Source: Saussurea involucrata (Eukaryota > Streptophyta > Magnoliopsida > Asterales > Asteraceae). Taken from it: 64,000 nucleotides of DNA. The notes beneath the pieces are model-generated. The model was not told the origin of the DNA. It searched no databases and worked only from the letters and a program-made list of their open reading frames with translations. The stretch covers positions 181,074,784-181,138,783 of the forward strand of contig CM066320.1 in assembly GCA_033807775.1 (NCBI GenBank). Reading direction: 5' to 3'. This document shows, one piece after another, positions 54,990-64,000 of the stretch. A program made the translations under genes and the position numbers. Position 1 is the stretch's first letter, and every line of letters begins with the position of its first letter.

Positions 54990-56330
54990 AAATCAAACCT
55001 TGTGGGCTTAATGTACCGTTATGGGCTTTAATTGTTCATTTTGGCTTCAATGGACCTTTGTGGGCTTAATGTACCGTTATGGGTTTTAATGGAATGTATT
55101 GGGCTTTAATGGACCGTATCGATCTTTATGGATCGTAGTTTGATTTAATGGACCATATTGATCTTTAATTGATTATCTGGGATTCAATGTACCGTTGTGG
55201 GCTTAATAGATCGTTATGGGCTTTAATAGACGTATTGGGCTTTAATGAATCGTATCGGGCTTTAATTGACCATTATAGCTTATGGAACGGTTTTAGCTTT
55301 ATTGGACCGTATTAGGTTGCAAATGGATTTGACAGGGGTTTATTGGATCCAAATGATCGTTAACGAGTCCAACAGGGGTTTATTGGATCCAAATGACCGT
55401 TAATGGATCCTGTTGGGATTTCAGTAATCTACTAGGTGTTTAGTCAACTCAATTGAACTTTAACGGACTTATGGAATGGTTTAGGCTTTAATGGACCGTA
55501 TTGGGCCTTTATGAATCATATTGTGCTTTAATGGACCGTATTGGCCTTTAATTGATCATTTTGAGCTTTAATGGACCCTTGTGGGCTTAATGTACCGTTA
55601 TTGGCTTTAATGGGATGTATTGGCCTTTAATGAATCGTAATAGGTTTTAATGAACCGTAATAGGTTTTAATGGACCATATCGAGCTTTATGGATTCTAGT
55701 TTGCCTTAATGGACCGTATCGGGCTTTATGGATCCTATTTTGCCTTAATGTACCATATTGGTCTTTAATTGATCATCTGGGCTTCAATGTACCATTGTGG
55801 GCTTAATAGATTGTTATGGGCTTTAATGGACCATTTTGGGCTTATAGAACGGTTTGGGCTTTAATGGATCGTATTGGGCCTATATGGATCCTAATTTGCT
55901 TTAATGGACCATATTGACCTTTAATTGATCATTTTGGGCTTCAATGGACCCTTGTGGGCTTAATGTACCGTTATGGGGTTTAATGGAATGTATTGAGCTT
56001 TAATGGACCGTATTGGGCCTTTATAGATCCTAGTTTGCTTTAATGGACCGTATCGGGGCTTTATGAATCATATTGTGCTTTAATAGTCCGTATTGGGCCT
56101 TTATGAATCGTATTGTGCTTTAATGGATCGTATTGGACTTTAATGGATCGTATTGGACTTTAATGGACCGTAATGGCCGTTAATGGATCATATTGGGATT
56201 TCAGTTATCTACTAGGTGTTTAATCAACTCAATTGAACTTTAATGGGCTTTAATGGACCATTATGGGCTTATGGAACGGTCTGAGTTTTAACCGTATCGG
56301 CCTTTTATGGATCGTATTATGCTTCAATAT
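54990..56330. repeat. Minisatellite of GGGCTTTAATGGACCGTATT-like units
   Basis: Several dozen degenerate units of about 20-28 bases with the core TTTAATGGACCGTATTGGGC fill 1.3 kb. No frame is conserved. It lies between the left subterminal repeats and the gene. An ATA/TAA-rich tract follows at 56330-56480. Confidence 0.9.
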
Positions 56331-56579
56331 ATAATAATAATAAGAAATAATATATAATAATAATAACTACTACGTATTAATAATAATAATATTAATATAT
56401 ATTAATAATAATAATAACTAATATATAATAATAATAATATTAATATATATTAATAATAATAACAATATATATTAATAATAATCTAATGATTTCCGGCGGC
56501 ATAATCCGCCGGATTAATGGTAAAAAAATAAATACCCTGTTAGGGTTTTCACATTTCACAGTAGAAACCAAATTTCACA

Positions 56580-56789
56580 TTTCACGTTTCCCTCTCCCCG
56601 CCGATTTTCACATTTGCCGGACCGCCCCCCCCCCCCCCCGGTCCGCCGCCATCGCCACCGCCATCGCCATCGCCGTTCGCCACCACCATCGCCGTCCGCC
56701 ACCGCCTGAGCCTGAGCCGCCCGCTACCGCCACCGCCTGAGCCTGAGCCGTCCGCTACCGCCACCGCCTGAGCCAGTCCGCCATCGAAG
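56580..56789 (+). other. Probable 5' untranslated exon of the CACTA gene
   Basis: A C-rich leader (15-base C run near 56625, then CCGCCATCGCC repeats) ends at GAAG|GTATGA, a good splice donor at 56789/56790. Its acceptor was not fixed. Open frames here are repeat artefacts. Confidence 0.4.
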
Positions 56790-57507
56790 GTATGATCAGT
56801 ATCTTTCAAGTGTTTTGTTTCAAGTGTTTTGTTTATTTTGATCTCATTTCTGTTTTGTAAAAAGATTTCATTTTTAATATTATCATGTTTGATTTAAGCA
56901 TTCAGAACAAAGCATGTTGATCAATTAGACTGAAGAATTGTTAAATGCATTGAATGTCTTAATACTGTAATTAATTATAGGACACTTAATTTTTGTGTTT
57001 GAATTTTTTTTGTGTTAAATGCATTGAATGCAATTTTTGTGTTTGAAAATTTTGACTTCAGTAATTCTTAATTTTGAAAAAAGAACATAAAATTTTGCTT
57101 TGATTTTCATAGTAGTTTTATAGAGCAATATCTGAAAAGTAAGGTATAAAAAACCTAATATGATTTTGTCCTATTAACAATATCTAAAAATAAAGGTGTC
57201 ATAAGAAACATGTTAAGACATCCAAAAATTGTCCTACAAACTTGTAAAACACCTTTAGATAATACACTTTATTGTTTGGTCATGTAAATTAAGGGTCTGT
57301 TTGTTATTCCGAGGTTGACGGTGTTCAACAAATGGTGATGGACCAAAATATTCCCGGTACATCAAGTACGTGGGAGGAACAAGAACCGAATCAACATGCA
57401 CGACGTTTACAAAGTTATCTATTGATTTGTGACCATGTTTACCTATCTAATAATTTGTTGTAAACTTGAATTATTGGTGTATGTTTTCTAACGATGCTTT
57501 GTAGACA

Positions 57508-59480
57508 ATGCCGCGTACCCCGGGATCCGGGCGAGGGAGTTCTAGTCGAGGTACTCCTACTCGAGGTACTGGCGGAGCCTCCAGTAGTGGCTCGGCACCT
57601 CCAGAGACAGGGTTTGGACATGATGACGGTGCTAGTGATATTCCGCAGCAGGTCCCGGCTCCGTCGGAGAGGAAGATTATTGCTCCACGCGCTCCAGACT
57701 CAATGGAGTAAATTCATTTCTATTAACTTATTGATCAAAGTAATTGTTCTTTGTATTGATATTAATTAATTTCATTATGTAGGTTTGATTGTGAAAATGC
57801 GAGCCGAGTTGCGACGGAGATTAATCGGCGATACGCTACCGGGGCATGTCGCACTTGGTGCCACATCCCTCTTTCTACTCGGAACCAAATGTTCGAGAAG
57901 TTTCAGGTTCGTAGTGTATATTTAAGTAATTAAATCCTTGGTAGTATTCTTGGAAACTTAAAAATAACTAAACATGTACGTGCAGCAATACTACCAATGG
58001 GACCCGGCGTTGCACTCTAAAATTCGTCAAATTTGGGAGAAGAAATGTGGGAAATGCTACAATGACAATCTTTCATATGCACGAAATAGAGCCATCCGTC
58101 TGTGCAACCAGAGTGGTCGTCGTTATGATGAGAACGACCCAAATAGAAACATGGACTTGTTGCGGCCGTTCAATCCCTCCTGGATAGATGAGAATCAATG
58201 GAACAGAATGATCGATGCCTGGAATTCCGATCGTTGGAAGTCGATTTCAGTGACGGCACGCTCGAACATGATGACTGAGATTGATGGAGAAATATCGAAG
58301 CACACTAATGGCTGTATTTCTTTCGGGGCGACATCTGCAAGATTGGTATGACCTTCATATGTTATAATTAACCAATTGCGTTACTAGTTTGTTGTTTGCT
58401 TAACATGTTATAATTCGCCATTGTTTGTATTATTTGATCTTTGCAGACGAGAGCTAGGGGAGGCGTGCCACCGTCGGGTATTGAACTCTTCGACCATACC
58501 CATATGAAGAAGAAGAAGAAGCAGCGGTCGGGAGCGAATGACACATCTTCCGAATCTGGGGAGTATGTGACGACGCGGTGTAGCCGTTTTGCGGTAAGTA
58601 TTTTTTGACCAAGACTTTACAATATCTACATAGTTTGTGTTTAACTATAAACATTATAACTAGGTAACTAGCTATCTTATATCTAGTTTGGGTTTCCATT
58701 TGTTGGGCAAACGTTAGGATTGTTTAACTTTAAGCTTTATAATTGTTTTGTTATATATCTTGCCGTTAATATCTATCTAGTTTGGGTTGCCATTTGTTGG
58801 GCAAACATTAGGATTGTTTAACTTTTAGCTTTATAATTGTTTTGTTGTATATCTTGCCGTTAATATCTATCTAGTTTGGGTTGCCATTTGTTGGGCAAAC
58901 ATTAGGATTGTTGTTTAACAGGAAAATGGAAACGTCCTATTTACAGTCGTTATGCTGTCGAAAATGACTTGTATAATTTTGTAAAAACCACAGGGTGGGT
59001 ATCGGGCGGGTGCCATAGAGAGATACGGCGATGACCTTACCAATCATCCGCCACTTGATACCCAATTATGGCATGACGTGACCGGGGGAACGAAGAAAGG
59101 TCGTTCCTTTGGGTTTGGAAACCATCTAGATCCCAATGCAATCTTGAGTGGGTCATCTTCGACAACTGGTGCGCCGTCTTCCTCCCAGCAGGTGTGTACC
59201 ATTTTTTTTCATTAAATGATGTTATCAATTTGATTTTTAGTTCATATTAAATATTCTAAAGTCTTTTTTTATTTTGTAGCACATCGTTGAGACCTTAATG
59301 AGCCAAGTGCAAGAGTTGAGGGCACGAGAAGAGGAACGTAAATTAGAGGATGAGAGACGTCGAGAAGAGGATGCGAGACGTGAAGAGGCCCGTCGTTTGG
59401 AACGAGCACAATATGAAGAGATGTGCGAGTTGATCAAAAGTCTCAGTCAAAGTACGCCGCGTCCGCCTCCGCCTCCATAG
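57508..59480 (+). CDS. Transposase_24-type (Ptta/En/Spm) protein, six exons, 409 aa
   Basis: Exons: 57508-57707, 57783-57906, 57986-58345, 58447-58593, 58994-59191 and 59280-59480. Every intron has GT-AG ends and all six exons join in one frame (410 codons with stop). The N terminus is Gly/Ser/Thr-rich (MPRTPGSGRG). Exons 2-4 hold the conserved core: RTWCHIPL, YYQWDPALH, FEKKCGKCYN-like (here WEKKCGKCYND), FNPSWIDENQWNRM and FDHTHMKKKKK. The last exon is a strongly charged coiled coil ending in a Pro run. These are hallmarks of the Transposase_24 family found in CACTA elements (TnpA-like, DNA-binding accessory protein). It sits inside the CACTA element as its only recognisable gene, so it likely binds the CCGCCGGA subterminal repeats. 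Confidence 0.85.
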
Positions 59481-60125
59481 CGATTTGAAACTTTTATAAT
59501 TGTCTTTTGTGTTATTTGAACGAATTTGGAACAACGATTTGGTCGTTTTGGCCCAAACAATGTATTGGGCGTTTTAATTTATGATATATAGCATTTTAGC
59601 AGATTATACAATTTGTAGCAGGTTTTTATCTGATTCCATGAAAAAAATAAATTTTAAATTAATAAAAAATTAATTTAAATTATTTTCGGCGGAATATTCC
59701 GCCGGAAATCCGCCGAAATATTACCGAAAATATATTTTTTATTAATTGATAAATAAATAAATAAATATATTTCAGGCGGAAAAATCCGCCGAAATATTAC
59801 CGAAAATATTTTTTTATTAATTGATAAATAAATAAATATATTTCAGGCGGAAAAATCCGCCGAAAATCCGCCGAAATTAAATTGTAATTATCTTGTTAAT
59901 TAAGACTTTGATAATTATTTCTACCGTTTTCCGGCGGAAAGATCCGCCGAAAATTCCGCCGAAAAATACATATCCGCCGAATATTCCGCCGAAAACCTGT
60001 AATCTCGGCGCCCAATTATCCGGCGACCGAATCCGCCAAAAATTCCGCCGAAATAGGCTGTTTCCGGCGGATTTCCGACGGATTTTTCCGCCGGAAATCA
60101 GGTTTTTTTTAGTAGTGAATTATGT

Positions 60126-60490
60126 ACCCAACTCATCGGTCCCACCGAGTTCCCGGTCCCACCGAGTTCACACAACGTTTCCATCCACTTCCTCGGTCCT
60201 ACCGAGTCCTCGGTCCCACCGAGTTGTATTGTAACACACTCGTCCCACCGAGTTCCCACAACATTTCTATCCCCTTCCTCGGTCCCACCGAGTCCTCGGT
60301 CCCACCGAGTCCTCGGTCCCACCGAGTTGTATTGTAACACACTCGTCCCACCGAGTTCCCACAACATTTCTATCCACTTCCTCGGTCCCACCGAGTTGTA
60401 TTGTAACACACTCGTCCCACCGAGTTCCCACAACATTTCTATCCACTTACTCGGTCCCACCGAGTCCTCGGTCTCACCGAGATGTAATGT
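60126..60490. repeat. Array of CTCGGTCCCACCGAG hairpins in the gypsy LTR
   Basis: The 15-mer CTCGGTCCCACCGAG is a perfect inverted repeat (CTCGGT, loop CCC, ACCGAG) and recurs many times, partly in longer units that include TTGTATTGTAACACACTCGTCCCACCGAGTTCCCACAACATT (given here only as landmark fragments GTAACACACTCG and CCCACAACATT). Unit spacing is irregular. Confidence 0.88.
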
Positions 60491-62058
60491 AACACACATT
60501 TATACTAAGCATTTAACCCAAGCAAATATTACACACCACAAACAACTAGTTCACACCACAAGTACAATAGTACATACAAACTACCATAACATGCATACAA
60601 TTCCTATCTACACAGTGAGAGAACTCACCTCAAAAGCAAAGTAGATGTCCTCAACAGCAAAACGAGTCGGCCAACTCCAACTCACCTTTTTCCACCTAAA
60701 TAAGTGATATCAAACGTCAAAGCGAAGTCCTAACCCAAAGTCACAACTATAAGTTTACACACGAAAACCCCGCTTTTACTCTAAGATTTACAGGTCTGTT
60801 CGGGACCTGTTTAGCCCCTCTTAAACTCGTCAACTCAGAAATATTATTCCATAACTAGAGAATTCTATGTCTTAGGGTTCCAGGGACATATCGCACGCGC
60901 TCTAACGATTTTCCTACAATTTAATATGAATTTTCTAAAAACAGGACGCGAAACTGTCATATTCAGACCTGCTGTACAAACAGCCATTTTACGCCTAGTT
61001 AGAGGCCGAACCAGACTTCCGCTAAAACACGAAAAGTGTGCCCAGCACAGAATGTGAACCGTGGGCACCGGTTTCGCCTCAATCCAAGCTACGACGGAAA
61101 AGTTATGAACGAATTACAACTGGGCATAAACGATATCGATAACATAAAATGATAACTTTAATAAAAACGGTTAAGGGTTTTCGGGTTTGCAACGAGTTCG
61201 GGTTTTAGAGTTTGCAAGGACTGGGTTAATCACTCACCACCCACTGCCATCACCGACAATGATGGTCGGCGGCGGCGGCGGTAGCCACCTCCGGCGGTGG
61301 TGGTTATACGATACCCACAAAAATTCCGGTGAGACAACGGGACGATCTCACCGTCCTATCTCGACCACACACTCCACACATATCTAACACCCTCCGGCCA
61401 AGCACGATACAGCCACCGACTGGTGGTGCACGGCGGCGACAGAGGCGGCAGCGGCAATGGCCGCCATCGGCGGTGTTGGTGGTGGTTTCACGGTGCAAGA
61501 AAGAAAACGAGGAAAGAAAGCTTACCTGCACGCCGACTATACTTCAGCAACCTCGACGAAGATTCGATCGTCGGCTCGATCTCTCACACTCTCTCGCTCC
61601 CTCGCTGATCTCTTCTCCCACCGGCAGAACTCAACGACGGCAGCGGCGGCGGTTTCCGGCGGTGGCGCAGAAAAGACGAGAAGGAAGGGGGGGGGGGGTT
61701 GCAGCCGTGAGCACCAAAGGAAAAGAGGGTAGGGTTTCTTTGGTCGTTCTTTTCGTGCAGCGAAAACAAAGAGGGACAAAAGAGGGGGGAGGGGGGTCGG
61801 TTCCAAATGGGCCGATCCCCATGCAAGTTTAACCCAATGACAAGTTTGGTCCCTAGCCTTTCCACAATATTGCAAACAACAAACGAGTTTTACCTACAAG
61901 CCGTTACACGAAAATTAAACATGCTAGGTCTTCCCCGTCAAATCCCGTCACTAACAAATCGCTATAAAAAAAATAAAAATAAATAAATATATAAATGAAT
62001 AAATGCGTAAAAAGAACCCATACCGGGACACGGGCTTTACAACTCTTCCCCGCTTGAA

Positions 62059-62220
62059 TTAGACTTCGTCCCCGAAGTCTACGCCCGCAAACAGCTCCGG
62101 ATAGTTCTTTCGCATCTCCTCCTCGGGTTCCCAGGTCCACTCGGAACCCTTTCGGTGTTGCCACTGAACTTTCACTAACTGGAACCTAAATTTCTCTATA
62201 CGCTTGGCGACATCCCTAGC
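62059..62220 (-). pseudogene. Ty3/gypsy integrase C-terminal fragment
   Basis: From 62220 down to the TAA at 62059 the minus strand reads ARDVAKRIEKF, then LVKVQWQHRKGSEWTWE and EEEMRKNYPELF. This resembles the end of plant gypsy (Tekay/Del-like) integrases. Upstream of 62220 the similarity stops at a short duplicated AAATTTCTC stretch, and no pol frame continues, so the internal region is degenerate or replaced by non-coding DNA. Confidence 0.7.
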
Positions 62221-64000
62221 TGGAATCTAAATTTCTCACACCGTCTAAAATTGCTCGAATACTTTTCTTACCAATAAAACTCCTTCAATAACACTGAAAT
62301 TATGATCGGAAGAACACTCCAACAACGGGATTCATTCCTAGTCAAACGACTTCGGTTGTCTCCCAACCTTAGATATTCTATACATCCCGATTCAAATCTC
62401 AAGCTCTAACCATTCTAAAGTTGCTCACCAATATACCCTACTGGATACTCGAATCCGATCATTAACTGTCGATTAACTTCCACGAGTTCTAATAGACTCC
62501 CAAAATTTGTTTCACACGAATCATCAAACCAGTAAGTTTATAATCACCCACGAAGGTCATTCCACCATAACCATTCATCACAATTAAGCATCTCAGGGTT
62601 ACTACTACCATCACCATAATTACCTTAAAATCGGCTACAATTCTCCGATTACACTAAAGGTGTTTGGCCTCAAGCCCAAAAGTCGACACCTAAATATACT
62701 ACTTACCTCAAAAAGGTTACTGCACATTTATGCTCTTAATTACAAAGGGCATCATTCCCTTAACCGATACTATTCGGCCTACAGTACCAACACGCGTGGA
62801 ATACCCAACCTTCCACCGTCTACTTATCCTCCACACTCGCTCTACGAAGCCTAGTTACACCGTATCAAGATACACCTTAACGTCTACCTCCCAGGTACGT
62901 CTCAAGGCCCGGCACATCGGAACTACCTCCCAGGTAACTGTTCAATACTATAACTTCCTAGTGCCTACTGGAAAGTCAAGGTCATAAAACATAAATACCG
63001 GGGTCCCACCCCGAGATACCCAACCGACCATTACTAACGACTGACTAACATGCCTATGGATCCAATGCAAAACAGTCTACCAACAACATGCCTATCACGG
63101 AATGACTCGCTCACCAAACATGGAAATACTCAACGTGCAATAAATGCGAAACTGTGCAACAAAAACAACCCATCAACAAGACTCCACACCGAGCCATTAA
63201 AACCGGACAATTGACCCATGACTATCTCAAAGTAAAAACCGAGCAAAATGCTCCACGTTTACTAGACCCATAGGTCGGTAATAATAAAAAAAAATGCGTT
63301 TAAACAATGTTTAAGTAAGCAATACTCTAAATCAACATTAACCCCAAAACTCAACACGGGTTAAACAAAAGGGTTTTCCCAAAAGGACTCACACCCTTAA
63401 AATTCTCAAAATGACACATAACACTTAAAAGCGCATTTCCCAAATGGTTTACAAAATCATTTACAAAATATTTTCAACGTCAAGATTTTTCATCTCAAAA
63501 AGATCGTATGCAATAAAACTACTATTACCAGGTCGGTAGTTACGCAAAAATGGACACGCTCGTCCCACATATGAAAATCATGTTGGAAATCATTCCATTG
63601 CAGCTCAGTTTACTCACAAAACGCAAAGCGAAATAAATAATTTCTTTAAAAATGAACCGTCACGGTTCTAGTATGGATTGACTCATGACATGTACTTAAA
63701 GTAACCGCTCGACTTTACACCGGGTGTGACAAAAGTGTGCACATAATTTCAAAATCAGTCCCACGACATTTGACCCCAAAATTTCTCTTTTTAAACATAA
63801 AATGTCGTGGCACAGGGTTCACCAACAAATTTTTACGCGCGTCGGCTAGTCATACAAAACGATGAAACGGTTTACAAATATATTTTTGATAAAACACAAC
63901 GGTCTCGTGCAAGTTTCAAACTTAAAGATAGAAACCAATCCGTTTCCATCATTTGCAAATATCGATTAAAACCTCATAAAATCTCAAAAGGTGGGGTTCT
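62221..64000. other. Non-coding internal region of the gypsy element
   Basis: No pol domain could be recognised on either strand. Short CTACCTCCCAGGTA blocks repeat near 62885 and 62925. The region looks like the non-coding interior of a large retrotransposon derivative, but that is an inference. Confidence 0.4.

Larger units (their letters stand above)
54093..60117 (+). mobile_element. CACTA (En/Spm) element, 6.0 kb
   Basis: The ends CACTACTAAACAGAAGTCGATTTCC and, inverted, CACTACTAAAAAAAACCTGATTTCC are shared for most of their length, and a 3-bp TSD AAT flanks them (54090-54092, 60118-60120). Both ends carry arrays of CCGCCGGA motifs. Inside are a 1.3-kb minisatellite, a non-coding leader exon and a six-exon Transposase_24-type gene. 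There is no TNP2-type (TnpD) transposase, so it is probably non-autonomous. A short open frame at about 57339-57450 may be a leftover of another gene. Confidence 0.93.
53715..62041 (-). repeat. 3' LTR of the gypsy element, split by a CACTA insertion
   Basis: The left part is 53715-54092 and the right part 60121-62041, separated by 54093-60117 plus its duplicated AAT. The right part holds a hairpin array (60126-60490), a GC-rich CGGCGG-repeat stretch (61255-61310, 61420-61480, 61630-61730) and T/G-rich ends. Small open frames in it are compositional. Confidence 0.7.
53715..64000 (-). mobile_element. Ty3/gypsy retrotransposon, 3' LTR and internal 3' end (continues past the window)
   Basis: On the minus strand a pol C-terminus ends at 62059, a purine tract (GCGGGGAAGAG) follows, and the LTR starts TGTAAAGCCCG at 62041 and ends GGGACGTTACA at 53715. 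Without the CACTA insertion and its TSD the LTR is about 2.3 kb. The left flank is GAAGA. The right LTR is outside the window. The C-terminal motif (KVQWQHRKGSEWTWE) is of the kind seen at the end of plant gypsy integrases, probably the Tekay/Del lineage. Confidence 0.78.

Noticed and set aside
60126..60490. CRISPR-like array
   Set aside because: Short repeats with irregular spacing in plant LTR DNA; no unique spacers of constant length. The 170-bp array at 41830 was rejected for the same reason.
61187..61875. Overlapping frames in a CGGCGG-rich stretch
   Set aside because: GC-rich repeat sequence within the gypsy LTR, open in several frames, no domain.

Overview
This is plant nuclear DNA, almost certainly from a eudicot and plausibly Asteraceae. 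The evidence is: low-GC intergenic DNA, GT-AG introns, intronless DC1-domain (Cys/His-rich C1) genes, a two-exon type II metacaspase, and plant-type mobile elements (Ty1/copia Sireviruses, Ty3/gypsy, CACTA, MULE, hAT, Harbinger, TRIM, SINE, LINE). The family assignment is an inference from the style of the retroelement proteins. The window has few host genes; most of it is nested transposons, and many of their borders can be fixed to the base by target-site duplications (TSDs).

Layout. (1) 1-9.7 kb: a tandem array of four DC1-domain genes on the + strand (2-1138 partial, 3355-4017, 5976-6698, 7952-9646). The two middle genes are a recent segmental duplication and are short forms keeping two zinc-binding DC1 domains. 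The outer genes are long forms with five domains (three and a part visible in the first) and a repetitive linker. A SINE, a Harbinger-like element and small MITEs sit between them. (2) 11.0-13.65 kb: another SINE, then a decayed fragment of a metacaspase gene split by a hAT element, itself split by a MULE with 254-bp terminal inverted repeats. (3) 13.8-44.3 kb: a transposon nest. Its outermost shell is probably one MULE-like element (13811-44336). Inside are a 13.0-kb, very young Sirevirus (14086-27088), a second defective Sirevirus joined head-to-tail with a piece of a sister copy (29099-40547), a tandem array of ~170-bp repeats and a 368-bp TRIM. (4) 45.2-48.2 kb: a complete type II metacaspase gene on the - strand, with catalytic His86 and Cys139. 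(5) 48.2-53.7 kb: Harbinger MITE, CACTA remnant, a 689-bp foldback element with 331-bp arms, and a truncated LINE. (6) 53.7-64 kb: one LTR and the internal 3' end of a Ty3/gypsy element, with a 6.0-kb CACTA element inserted into the LTR. The CACTA element carries a six-exon Transposase_24-type gene whose exons all join in phase.

The host genes suggest a defence or cell-death flavour (DC1 zinc-binding signalling proteins, metacaspase protease), but nothing in the sequence shows that they act together. The most unusual signals are: two Sireviruses that are each saturated, through LTR and coding DNA alike, with a private short motif; a predicted spliced intron in the extra 3' ORF of one of them; a conserved 3' splice-acceptor-like site between gag and pol in both; exact 25-residue repeats in a DC1 protein; and the long foldback element. 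I found no CRISPR array, rRNA, functional tRNA gene or bacterial-type system.
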